From assembly GCA_036937835.1 (NCBI GenBank), contig CM072862.1, positions 9,155,501 through 9,219,500 of the forward strand: 64,000 bases of DNA, written 5' to 3'. The notes under the pieces are model-generated. The model did not search any database and had not been told where the DNA came from. It was given only the letters and a program-made list of their open reading frames with translations. Shown piece after piece: positions 41,571 to 51,600 of this stretch (position 1 is the stretch's first letter; each line of letters starts with the position of its first letter). The position numbers were made by a program, and so were the translations under genes. The stretch comes from Pampus argenteus. Lineage: Eukaryota; Chordata; Actinopteri; Scombriformes; Stromateidae.

Positions 41571-41983
41571 ACCTGCCAAAACCCCCCCTAACCGTTCCTT
41601 GTGGGACTGCCCTTCGCTCTAATAGAGAAAGATAGAAACATCATCGTCATTAACTCCGGGATGGACCTCTGGCCAGAGAGCCAGAGGCGAACAGAGGTCG
41701 AGATTTTAAAAAAAAAAGAAAAGAAAAAAAAATGAGGTGTATACTCAACCAGCGCTAATGGTGATAGATAAAGATAAATGTAAATAAAAAATGAACTGTT
41801 TCAAACAACAATAATTATAAATAGAAAATATTCAGAAGATGTTTGTAGTTTGCATGTGCGAGTCTAACCTCGGTTAAAAAATTATTAAAAGTTATTTTCT
41901 GTTATGTACTTGTGATAAAAGAGAATACCACCAAAACATTTAATATTTTTCTTTTTTTTTAAAAACATATTTAATTTAACACA

Positions 41984-41997
41984 GGGGGGGGGGGGGG
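41984..41997. repeat. Poly(G) run
   Basis: Fourteen consecutive G, 600 bp upstream of irx6a exon 1; the length is liable to sequencing error. Confidence 0.9.
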
Positions 41998-42139
41998 ATC
42001 CATATGTTGCCATGTTGCACTTTAATAATAAACAATAATGTCACTTTTTCCAACACGTTGTGTCTGCAAATCGGTGGAGAATTTTCATTACAAAAGCGGG
42101 ACAAGAGTTGTGCACAGCGCATCTTAAGAAAACCCTGTG

Positions 42140-42443
42140 TTGGACGTGATTGGCAAAGACATTATCTATCCTCGGTAGCCTGCCGTTCCGGGATTACAGT
42201 GACGTCACGCTGATACCCTTGCATGGATGAATGCTAAAGAACTATAGAGCCACAAATAATAGCACAAGCAGAGTCCATATCTTGCAAGTCTTATCCTTTA
42301 AGCCTCCTTCAGCTAACACAACAACACTTCTTTTTTTTTTCTCTTAATGACGCTTAATTTCATTTCTTATCGGGTCCTAGGGGGGGATTATTCATTCATA
42401 TAAAACAATCTGCAGCTGATGCCAGCCTAAAAGTCTCCCTCCT
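42140..42443 (+). promoter_or_regulatory. irx6a: Candidate irx6a core and proximal promoter
   Basis: A TATAAAA at 42399-42405 lies about 175 bp upstream of the start codon, which would put transcription initiation near 42430. Upstream are an inverted CCAAT box (ATTGG, 42149-42153) and a perfect CRE palindrome TGACGTCA at 42200-42207. The position relative to exon 1 is right for a promoter, but no transcript data were available, and additional 5' exons cannot be excluded. Confidence 0.5.
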
Positions 42444-42511
42444 ATGAGTGAAGTCATCTATTATTGAGCGAAAGGCCGTGCGTGGAAATGTGTGGAAGAC
42501 GGTGGATTTGA
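42444..42511 (+). other. Two short upstream ORFs in the irx6a leader
   Basis: ATG at 42444 opens 7 codons ending TGA at 42465-42467. ATG at 42488 opens 7 codons ending TGA at 42509-42511. The second is in the main frame, so its stop also bounds the irx6a reading frame upstream. Both lie between the predicted start site and the coding ATG, and could damp translation if included in the mRNA. Confidence 0.45.
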
Positions 42512-42577
42512 AGTAGAATTGGTTGCAATCGATCAAGGGTGAGAGGAATATTGCTGATGGTAACAAAAGAAGCAGCT

Positions 42578-42622
42578 ATGTCTTTCTCGCAATTCGGATA
42601 CCCGTACAATGCAACTTCACAG
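42578..42622 (+). CDS. irx6a: irx6a coding exon 1
   Basis: Fifteen codons, MSFSQFGYPYNATSQ, ending in CAG before a strong gtaagt donor, phase 0. The peptide matches the conserved Irx4/Irx6 N-terminus and carries the start codon. Confidence 0.93.
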
Positions 42623-42658
42623 GTAAGTCACTTTTCATTTCTGCTAAGTTTTGTGTGT

Positions 42659-42689
<31 letters not shown>

Positions 42690-45600
42690 TAAATAGATTT
42701 TGTTGGATATTTTATTTTATTTTTAAATTTCAAACAGGCAGATTACTTTCCTCTACCCAGAAACGTTAATGGGCGGGTGACTGATTGGACAGTATTGACA
42801 GCTATTTTCGGGTGGTGCTTTTGTTGTTGTTGTTGAACCAAATATCGACACGCACGCACCCATGTCCAATTACACTGAATTATGAATGAACTCACGTGTT
42901 TTTTTCTGATGACAATAGAGATGAATGTCACCTATTGCACCCCAGCGTGTGTAATTGGGCTCTTCGCAAACTTTTTTTTCTTTCTTTTTTAAATTTAAAT
43001 CGCAGAGAGGATGTTGGATTGTTTTCGAAGCCTTTAAAAACTTAATCGAAGCGATTGATTGACGTTTTAAGACAATATTATTGCACGTTGATAGTGAGAG
43101 GGGAAAGTTCAAATGGATGAAAGGACAAAAAGTTACTATCCTGGCAAAGTTATCAGCAAACTTTTAGCTTTGATAATGTCGACTAGAGTCAAATTTAAAT
43201 ATTTTTTACAGTTGAATATAAGGTGGTGGATGAAGGGATGTTGACTGATCACTTTAGAGTTTTATTTTCACATGCAGCGATTTGGAATTTTAAACCACAT
43301 GATAAACTGTAGAGTCACTTTTACGCACGGATTGTGCGCAGCTCTTATCATCTTAATATCCACCCGGTCTCATTTACTTCCATAACAATAATACAGTCAA
43401 CATTTTATTTATAATTGGAAAGGGGGACCTCGCTACTTATTTCTCATTCCAGGAATTCTCTGAGAAGTGACTTACCTTGAATTAAGGCAGGTCACAAGTT
43501 AAGATAAAGACATCTGATTCTTTATCAATTAACTGATCAAAACGAAATCAACATTTTTTTCACCCGTTTCAAGAGTTTCAAGATTCAACACTAGACTATT
43601 AGCAATTTGTTAAGGTGGATCTTTTTGCAGTGCATCACCCACAATCACTTCAGAGTTGTCACAGTCATCCAGATAAGAGCTGAAACAGCCAATGACCATG
43701 TCTATCCACGATTCTTCTTCATGCAGTTTTTCGTGTCGGCAAACCCCAGTACGACTTGCTGCGATTCGATTTCCAGGTCTGTCTCTGACGGGACAGGCGG
43801 CTCCCAGACCGCCGCCGCCGCCGCCGCCGCTGCCTCCTTCTGCTGCCCGTCCTACGAGAACAGGCTCCTGGCGAGCAGCCGGACGGAGCTGAACGCAGCG
43901 CTGGGGATGTACAGCTCTCCATACGCCGCAGCGGCAGCCGCCAGCCAGAACTACGCCAACTACTTCCCCTACAGCACCGACCCATCCGCTATCTACTCCA
44001 CTCTGGTGGGCTCAGTTCAGGCTCATTTGATGCGCTAGAGGGGGTTGGGGGAGGAGGGCTCAGATTGATCGATCAACCGGGTTTTATTAATCAATTTATC
44101 GCACACTGCAAACATATCCACCTCGACAAGCCCATTTAATCCAGCATCCATTCTATTTGCTCCTCATTTTAAATCCGCAACAGTTCAGTCACTGATGTGA
44201 GGGGAATTAGCATAGAGGCAATGCAGAGGAAATTGTCTCATTTGAATCAAATGGCACTTTATTAATAGCAAGCAATCCTCCTCATTCTGCCTCGTTTAAA
44301 AATGTTGTCACTCGTTTCTCTTCTTGTATTTGAAAAAAAAAAGTACTATTTGCAATGCATCTGAAATTTTACAATAACATCAATAATAATGTTAAAGCCC
44401 CACTCACTCTTGGTTTTACTGATGTACTTATTGTTTAAAAGCAAATTTAATTTTTATATATGAGATGATTGTTTTTTTTTTTTTGTTTTAAATCAAAAAG
44501 ATGAGAAATAACCTTTAGGTGAAATCTCAGAATGCTGTAAAGTTATAATCACCTCCTTTTTGTCTTTTACAGAATCCACAGTACGACATCAAGGACAGCA
44601 CGGGCACTTTACATTCTGGCATCACTCAAACCGCTGCATACTATCCCTACGATCATTCACTGGGCCAGTATCAATATGACAGGTAAGGTCTGGTAAGGTT
44701 TATTTTTCTGTCCACTTGTAATTTGAGCTTGAGCGGACCTGCCAAAAAGCATTCTACCACTAATCATAAGATGTAGCACTTCACTATAGGAATATGCCAG
44801 ATTCAGATCAAAGGTCAGGGTGGAACTCCATACTGATAGCTGGACGGAGTGAAACTGGATATATTTCAAACAGCACAGAGCAAAGGAATAGGACGTCTGA
44901 TTGAGTATTCTATGATATCCTTAACCAATGTTAACCAATGTGTCTCCCACCAGATATGGGACAGTAGACTTTAATGGCACAGCCAGAAGAAAGAATGCAA
45001 CTCGAGAAACCACCAGCACCCTGAAAACATGGTTGTATGAGCACCGTAAGAACCCCTACCCAACCAAGGGAGAGAAGATCATGCTGGCCATCATCACCAA
45101 AATGACCCTCACCCAGGTGTCCACCTGGTTCGCTAACGCCAGGAGGAGGCTAAAGAAGGAGAACAAGATGACCTGGTCTCCAAAGAATAAGGCCAGCGAT
45201 GACAGGAAGGACGACATTAACAAGAGCGACCAGGAATGTGTCACCAAAGGTAATCATTGATGTTAAAAGAAAGTTCAAATTATTTACTGAATCGAATGTG
45301 GTTACTTGCTCTCTTCCATTAATTTGGACCAAAGGGTCACAAAGTAGGTAGTTGGGGTAAAAAGTTTTCTGAACAAATAATTACAAAAGACAAATCGTTA
45401 TTCAGTGTTACTTAAAAATAAATCCCATTTGTCCCATGCAGATTCTAGTGATTGCAGGGAAGAGAAGGACCTGCATCTGAGTGATCTGGAGGACATGGAC
45501 GATGACGACTGTGACAAGCTGGACAGTGACTGTGAAAAAGTAGCTGCAGATGAGCAGGACATCCAGAGGATCATGGCAGTAGCTGGAGCCCCTCAAAAGA

Positions 45601-46470
45601 GAGACTGCAGCTCTGAGCTGCACCTAAGTTTAACTAACAGCTTCCACGCGTTCCCCTGCCCCATCAAAAGTGTAACCACCCTCCCTCCTCTCCCTTCTGA
45701 CTTCCTGGATCCTGTAGTGTCCAAGGCACCGACTTCAACCGGCTCCACGGGAATGTTGTCCCTGTCTCACTTTGAAGCATCGGATAAGCCGCGGATTTGG
45801 TCTCTGGCTCGTACAGCGGCTTCAGGCGTGATCCTGAGCCCTCAGCACAGCTCCGAGCTGAGGACAGGCAACTCGACCGGAGACTGCCAGCTCCAAAGCA
45901 CCAGGCTTACCGGGGCCCCTACTGGACAGTGTGGGGTCATGAGAGGCCTCCACGAATCAAGCAATGTCACCAATGCTGAGAACCCCTTCCCCGAGGGCTC
46001 ATCTTTACACTCAAAAATCTACGGCACTAGCAGCTACAGTCACAAGGGCCTCCAACTACACTGTTCGTCCTATGCTGCACTCCCAGACACATGCCAGTAC
46101 TCCACCATTGAAGGTATGTCATATTTTTGACACCTAAATGGGTGTTTGAAGAGGTTTATCTTTTCATATAGAGAGAGATGAGCATACAGTAGTATTATAT
46201 TGTGTAATACATTAAGGCACACTGGCGTATGTTGGAAGACTTTTACCACATGCTTTTTGGATATCTGAAGCGGACATTTTTAAGACTAAGAAGTGACAAG
46301 AAACTTTCTTCCAACTTGCACCTGAGGGGAGTTTCTTAGATCTGCTTTTATTTGGGTGTGTAGGATTCGCTGGTGGCAAAGCAGAGACACAGTCATCGGA
46401 CCTCAGCGAAGCCTGTGGGACTGTGCAGGATGACAAAGTCACTGCATTCAGACCAGTGATGAAGAGGTGA
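42578..46470 (+). CDS. irx6a: Iroquois-class TALE homeodomain transcription factor, Irx6 orthologue (six coding exons)
   Basis: Joined exons 42578-42622, 43727-44005, 44573-44682, 44954-45249, 45442-46113 and 46364-46470 give 1509 nt, 502 aa. Every intron is GT-AG and phases agree. Irx proteins are nuclear DNA-binding factors that pattern neural, retinal and cardiac tissue. Seen: N-terminal MSFSQFGYPYNATSQ, a TTCCDS motif and RSVSD (about 25-40), two alanine tracts, YYPYDHSLGQYQYDRYG before the homeodomain, a TALE homeodomain at about 157-219 with the PYP loop (179-181) and WFANARRR (203-210, with the Iroquois-type Ala between WF and N), an acidic stretch (about 256-285), the Irx motif KPRIWSLA (359-366) and CQYS near the C-terminus. 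The TTCC, SVSD, LGQYQY and CQY features match Irx6 better than Irx1-5. Human IRX6 is somewhat shorter (about 446 aa). The start is the first family-like Met; another in-frame ATG lies 7 codons upstream at 42557, below an in-frame TGA at 42509. The a-paralogue name rests on zebrafish nomenclature and is not proven. Confidence 0.96.
42659..42686. repeat. (CA)n microsatellite in irx6a intron 1
   Basis: About 14 uninterrupted AC units shortly after the exon 1 donor. Confidence 0.95.
43727..44005 (+). CDS. irx6a: irx6a coding exon 2 (alanine-rich N-terminal region)
   Basis: Acceptor ttcttcatgcag; 93 codons from FFVSANPSTTCC to AIYSTL, phase 0 at both ends. It encodes the conserved TTCCDS and CCPSYENRLLASSR segments and two alanine tracts (about eight residues, GCC-rich, from 43811, and six residues near 43925). 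This is the most GC-rich part of the gene. The donor is weak: gtgggc after CTG. The junction is fixed by homology, because YSTL joins NPQYDIKD as in family members. Confidence 0.93.
44573..44682 (+). CDS. irx6a: irx6a coding exon 3
   Basis: Acceptor tgtcttttacag, donor gtaagg. 110 nt encoding NPQYDIKDSTGTLHSG through SLGQYQYD and two bases of an Arg codon. The YYPYDHSLGQYQYDR segment directly precedes the homeodomain in Irx4/Irx6 proteins. Confidence 0.94.
44954..45249 (+). CDS. irx6a: irx6a coding exon 4 (TALE homeodomain)
   Basis: Acceptor tgtctcccaccag, donor gtaatc. It encodes the entire 63-residue TALE homeodomain, including HRKNPYPTKGEK and WFANARRRLKKENKMTW, followed by a charged linker. 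The three extra loop residues between helices 1 and 2 (PYP) define the TALE class. The Ala in WFANAR at homeodomain position 50 is typical of Iroquois proteins. Confidence 0.97.
45442..46113 (+). CDS. irx6a: irx6a coding exon 5 (acidic region and KPRIWSLA motif)
   Basis: Acceptor gtcccatgcag, donor gtatgt; 672 nt. It encodes the acidic LSDLEDMDDDDCDKLDSD region, the conserved KPRIWSLARTA motif near 45786, and a C-terminal stretch ending YAALPDTCQYSTIE. Read-through of the donor would add only GMSYF before a stop at 46130. Confidence 0.94.
46364..46470 (+). CDS. irx6a: irx6a coding exon 6 (C-terminal 35 or so residues)
   Basis: Acceptor tttgggtgtgtag. The phase from exon 5 gives G-FAGGKAETQSSDLSEA, then FRPVMKR and a TGA at 46468. 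The exon probably continues 5 nt further to a strong donor (agcag/gtgagt at 46476). A second possible donor inside the stop region (aagag/gtgaag at 46467) would replace the last residue with a short alternative tail. This C-terminus is the least certain part of the model. Confidence 0.72.
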
Positions 46471-46475
46471 AGCAG

Positions 46476-46840
46476 GTGAGTCTGCACGGCACTGGAAGGA
46501 ACCAGAGACAGACAAATACACACGCACACACACACACAAGGCACAAAACAGCACCATCAAATATCCACAGGTGAACAGGGATACACACTCATGGGTGCAG
46601 ACTCACTTTTTTTTTGTTAAATATGCGTTACTGAATTTTTTTTAATGTGAATTTATTGATAGAAAAATTACACACAGCAGGCTACTGATGTGCATGATCA
46701 TCCAAATATGAAAAAAAATATTAAGATTTCTGTTTGCCTAAATATTATATTAAAACATTTATTTCTTCTCATTTTAGGAGATGATTTTAACTCTCGCTTT
46801 CTTTCTTTCTTTCTTTCTTTTTTTCCCTCCTCTTCTCTAG
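46476..46840 (+). other. irx6a: Probable 3' UTR intron of irx6a
   Basis: A consensus donor (agcag/gtgagt) sits 6 nt after the stop codon. The next good acceptor follows a long pyrimidine tract (CTTT repeats, 46797-46839) ending in tctctag at 46840. The intron leaves a short terminal exon starting ATTGCTGGAG. The stop lies close enough upstream of the junction that nonsense-mediated decay is not expected. Confidence 0.5.
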
Positions 46841-47060
46841 ATTGCTGGAGACGGTATCACAATAAATAATGGGACATTTATTATGCACTAAAAGGACACA
46901 CTGGCCGAGTAGCGGCCTCAATACGACACATAGGAGCTACCTGGCGCTGCTGCAGTGACAGCTGTCAAACTGTGGACGTGGCTATCATTTTGCACAACGT
47001 TGTTTTTATGGTGTTTAAAGACTTTATGCAAAAAAAATAAAAAATAAAAATAATAATAAT
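46841..47060 (+). other. irx6a: irx6a 3' UTR terminal exon with poly(A) signals
   Basis: AATAAA occurs at 46861-46866, 47036-47041 and 47043-47048; the later pair is placed plausibly for cleavage just downstream. A further ATTAAA at 47510-47515 would give a longer 3' UTR that includes the AU-rich cluster. Which site is used cannot be told from sequence. Confidence 0.45.
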
Positions 47061-47135
47061 AATTAGATGCAAAGGGATGAGAATGGCCAAAAGCGGCCAC
47101 ATTTGTGTATGGCAATCGTGTAGTGTAGCAAACCT

Positions 47136-47172
47136 ATTTATTTATCTGTGTATTTATGTATTTATTTATTTA
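47136..47172 (+). promoter_or_regulatory. AU-rich element cluster (six ATTTA pentamers)
   Basis: ATTTA begins at 47136, 47140, 47152, 47160, 47164 and 47168, several overlapping. Such clusters in 3' UTRs destabilise mRNAs of developmental regulators. It is functional only if transcription continues past the 47036 poly(A) signals to the one at 47510. A TTTG repeat (about 47188-47208) follows directly. Confidence 0.35.
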
Positions 47173-47867
47173 TTTGGTATCTCGTCTATTTGTTTGTTTG
47201 TTTGTTTGATGTGTTTATCGGTTGAATTCGTATCTCCTTTAAGTATTTTGTTCAATGTTACGTTTCACTGTGGCTTCGTGTCATTTTGCCTGATGTAAAA
47301 GGCATTGAGTTGAGTATAAAAAAGGACTTTATCCCCTGTGTTACGCGTGGACCTGAAGAAATCCGTCATCGTGTTCAAATGTGAGCATATCCTGTGTTTG
47401 CTATTCATGACCATTTTTTTTCTAAGAATACATTTGTTTTTTTTCCAAGATCTTCCATCCTCTGTGTCATTGTTATTTGTAGAACTGACCGTCCAGTTTT
47501 TTGGGGCCAATTAAAAACTGTTGATTGAGGACGCACATTTGATCAAAGTTTAAATATCTCGACTCGACGCACGATAGCCCGGCAGCGCCTCGTAATTCAG
47601 AGGAGGACGTGAGTGCAATGCACAAACTGTGTTAGAAGAAAGGGGACATCATCTCTCTATCTGCATCTAATCAGAAGGGGCATCAAACACTTTGTTACTG
47701 TTCAAGCCGAGCAACGAGGCAGGGGCATAGGATGAATGCTGCTTTGTCCCCCGTGTACGGAGCCGATGCAACTAACTTAACATTGTGTTAATTAAAGGGT
47801 CATTTGTTGGATCAAACCCAGAGGAGACATTCACATTCACAAAGTCCCTTTGATTCGGCTGTTTGCC

Positions 47868-47870
<3 letters not shown>

Positions 47871-47899
<29 letters not shown>
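47871..47899. repeat. (AC)n microsatellite
   Basis: About 14 AC units downstream of irx6a, running into ATATAT. Confidence 0.95.
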
Positions 47900-47905
<6 letters not shown>

Positions 47906-48752
47906 ATCCATCTCGTTATGGACTAACTCTTCTGACTCTACAGACATCTGTAATCAGATGATCACTGTACTCTATGATGCCTGGTGACGGTCTTTAAAAC
48001 TTTTTGATCCTCACATTTCAAACTTTTAAAAATCAACTATTTCCGTGGTGCAAACTAACTGCGGTTAGGACATTGGTTTTGACGCACGATTCTGCACAAT
48101 CTTTAAATATTATTCATTTTGACAAATCTCTTAGACTTATTTTACTTTACAGACGAAATAATAAATCACAGAACCGTTTGACATTATAAAACAAAAAAAG
48201 AGGACACCAAGGAAATTATATTATATATATGTTTGTGATATATTTTAAAATAATTGCATCGAATCAATAATTTCCTCGGTAGGGAGGTTAAGGCTTATTC
48301 TGTTTTGTTTCTGACTTGATCCCTGAAAGCAGTGAATTATTACATCAGCAGATTTCCCTTCAATAACAGGCACAGATTCAGATTTTATGACTAAATCTGA
48401 TTCCAGACCACCGATGAAGCAATACCTGCAAATAGTCCACAGGCTCACAAAACGTCGTTTGAGGTCGTATTTGCAGGATTATGCTTGTAATAAAAGTCTT
48501 TTCCGTATTAAGGCAATTCAGGCTCAACTCAGAGGCGCTGTGGTCATCCTACGTGCCCTTGGCCAATGGCTCAGCTGTTAGTAATGCACGGAGCCTGGTA
48601 AATCCAGGAAAATCTACACTATGAGGATGAGGAAGGTCAGGAATAATAATTTAGGGCTATTTAGATTTTTTTTTTCCAGTTCATATTTTTCCTTCTAGTT
48701 AATCTGAGACCCAGCAAATGATTTATAAGTCTGAAGACAAAAACATTTTTAC

Positions 48753-48754
<2 letters not shown>

Positions 48755-48791
<37 letters not shown>
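48755..48791. repeat. (AT)n microsatellite
   Basis: About 18 uninterrupted AT units. Confidence 0.95.
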
Positions 48792-48794
<3 letters not shown>

Positions 48795-48959
48795 GTGATT
48801 AACTACTGATTACTGTCATAAGCAATAAAGAGGACACAAAATGTTCAGCAAGACTTGTGGAGGGGAAAAAGGATCAACATCTAATGTGAAGCAGGAATGA
48901 CAGCTCTTGATATGAAGTTTCTAATATAACTGGATCACCTGTTAATGACACACTGCTAA

Positions 48960-49260
48960 TGGGAAGCTCTCTCTTCCCCTCTCAACAGCAATCAGTCATG
49001 ACGCCTGATGCGTTGCTCTTTACATTTAAAGGGTAGTGTATCAAATATTTACAACCAAATTTTAATCAAATGGGAGGCCATAAAGAGAAGCAGTCTTATG
49101 CTATTGAAGGTAATGATGCACACGCAATGGGATTACCATGGCGGGGGTACCTGTGGGAAAGCCTAGATAATGGCCATGATTGGCTCATATAGCAGCGTAT
49201 GCCTGAAGCAGCTAACAGGTCAATTAAGTCAGTCCTATACACAGTGTTTTACATAAGGCT
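48960..49260. promoter_or_regulatory. Candidate downstream enhancer with RBPJ-like site
   Basis: Contains TGTGGGAA at 49152-49159 (Su(H)/RBPJ consensus), ATGATTGGCTC, and balanced non-repetitive sequence 2.5 kb downstream of the gene. Inference only. Confidence 0.28.
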
Positions 49261-49833
49261 AAAGCAGCTGCACAGAGGAGAGGCACATCAAGAGACACAT
49301 CAGCCGGCTGTAAACGGAAGCTGATGTGGATGCCAGGAATCAGAATTTGCATAAATGCTATTCAGACACAGTCACATAGTATATAGGAAGAATGTAGTTT
49401 AACATTTAAATGAATACAATAAAATGAGATCTTCGAGTCATAGGTCAAAAGATAGACAGATCTGTGCCATAATGCTGGTGTTATTGGTGGTGATGGTGGT
49501 GGACAAGGGGGAGGGGAGGGCACATTTTGTTTGTCTGACATTTCTAATCTGAGGCGAGACATGGAATCTGTGGCAAACTACAATGTTACAGAATAATAGG
49601 TTCCTTAGGTAGCCTATATGTGGACAACTAAATCTCCCTAATACACGCCTTCTACTTGGTAAATTACATTTTTCATTGGGGGGGTGGGGGTGATGGGGCG
49701 TGCCTACAAGAGCATGTTTGCATAATCCAAAACAGACTTTAGATAATCTGTGAATGAGGTACAACTATGTAAAAAGAAAAACAAGCTAGGGTAAACATGA
49801 ATACTTAAATAGGTTTGACAATATTAATCTGTG

Positions 49834-49853
49834 CCCCCCCCCCCCCCCCCCCC
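49834..49853. repeat. Poly(C) run
   Basis: Twenty consecutive C followed by TTTG; a C-rich tract is also capable of i-motif/G4 formation on the other strand. Confidence 0.92.
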
Positions 49854-51359
49854 TTTGTATGAAATTGGATGGTGTCTTTACACAAACACACACACGTATG
49901 TTATTATCAAACACCTCCGTAAGCGTACATTCAATCTTAACCCCCACCTCTCTACTGTCATGGTTCATTGATCTTTTCTGGGTCTGTCTGCTGCTTTACA
50001 CCGTGTGCTCTTTTCAAGTCAAGAGGCCACATCACTACAACAATGACATTTGTTGGGTTAAGTCAAGTGTAGGTTTGAAACTGATTATTATTATTATTAT
50101 TATTTTTAATGTTTAAGGTAATGTTATGACCACCTCAAAACATGTCATGTTTCAACTCACTTTGTAATCAGGCATAGAGAGAATTAATATATTTCCTATT
50201 TCTTCAGGTGAAACATTGCAGCACGGTCTGGTGTCAAATAAAAAAACAACTAAAATATACTGTATAAATGCTTTACAATAAAAGGCAGATAGTATTAATA
50301 TTACATATCATTTTGTTTGTCCGCGATGTCTTTTCAGTTTCTCATGAAGCAGTGGTAATCAGTGATCACAGGCCTTTCAATAGTCTTAAATAAATATACA
50401 GTACAATAACTAGCACGAAATGTACTGGATGTTCTATACATGCCTTTCAGGGGTTTCCAAAGCACATTCATTTGCTGAAGCAGTGTCAAATGAGTTTATA
50501 ATCATCACTTTGAATGGTTCACAGGGTATATTTTAATAAATCGTGCATGGATTTTACTTTACTTCCTCTGAATATCAGAGTAAAATATTTATTTTGTGAT
50601 TTTTTTTTTTTTTTTTTTCGGACCGCAGAAAACTATGTGTGAATTTTAGCACTTCTGGGTTCAAGGACAACTCATCCACATGAATATAATCTCCGACAGC
50701 TGAAATGTCTGGGAGCAATAAATGCAGTGAGCAGTTATTTAGGGACATTTTTTATTTTCTTCTAGAGCTACGCTTCATTTAAGACAAGTGTCAGTTTAAT
50801 GCCTGAAAAACAACCTCAAATGTAAAATAAACCTGTACAGCCACACTTGAAAATAAAGATAAGATAAACAAAAGAAATCCTATCCCTAACGTGAGCCGGA
50901 GTTAAGCCTAATGTGTGGGGTGAAGTATACAAACATTTACGCAGTTATTATTTTTTTATTATTGAGTTTTCACTTTACAAGGTTCACAGAGAGGCTGAGG
51001 CTAGCTTAACAATGACTGTTACTTTTGGTATATTGTGCAACATAATGCTGTAGGTCAATGAGGGGTTAAGCGCTGTCAGAAACATCCATCACATGTCCAC
51101 TTTAGATCTAGGCCCCCCACTTAATGAGCATGTGCCTGCAATGTAAAAGAATCTGAATTATTCTGACACGATAGCGATGGCCTCTTCGTATAAATAGGAG
51201 GCATAATAACAACCACAACAACAACAACATCTCGAACAATAATTTGCCCTCTAGTCTGACAAAAGAGCCAGCATGGAGGTGCCATTTGATGTGTCCCACG
51301 CTGGGCAGCTAAGGCTCGTAAAACAAAGTCTTTGTACCGATGGCTCAGAGTTCAGACGA

Positions 51360-51600
51360 GGGAGACAATATACACACTTCATTACATTTTGTCAAAAGGC
51401 GCAATGAAATGTGTGTGGGACATTGTTTCTGTGCATGTCTCCCTCCATGGAATTTCTGATTGCCGATGTTGCTACAAGGTCTCCGCTAATGAGTTTTGTC
51501 AAAGACAATTATGGACTTAGTGGAATGGCCAGAGAGGGGATGAAAAGCTGGCTTTGTGTGGTTTGGGGAGATCTTGCATTGCGACCCCTGCTTCTTTCTA
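51360..51600. promoter_or_regulatory. Candidate enhancer-like element
   Basis: Non-repetitive block with CATTACATTTTGTC, GGCGCAATGAAATG, CTAATGAGTTTTGTC and GACAATTATGG. Nothing coding. The call is texture-based. Confidence 0.24.

Larger units (their letters stand above)
47521..48959. other. Non-coding, immediate 3' flank of irx6a
   Basis: Begins after the last candidate poly(A) signal. Holds AC and AT microsatellites; no gene. Confidence 0.6.

Noticed and set aside
42224..42232. ATGGATGAATG as an earlier irx6a start
   Set aside because: Lies upstream of the TATA box and of the in-frame stop at 42509, and encodes no family N-terminus.
43607..44038. 143-codon open frame read as a stand-alone gene
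   Set aside because: It is irx6a exon 2 plus flanking intron. Its upstream part precedes the acceptor at 43726 and its last ten codons follow the donor at 44005.
47158..47210. TTTA and TTTG repeats considered as a repeat array with spacers
   Set aside because: Simple tandem tetranucleotides without spacers; not CRISPR, and the genome is vertebrate.
49834..49853. Poly(C) run as a functional element
   Set aside because: Homopolymer length is unreliable and nothing around it suggests function.
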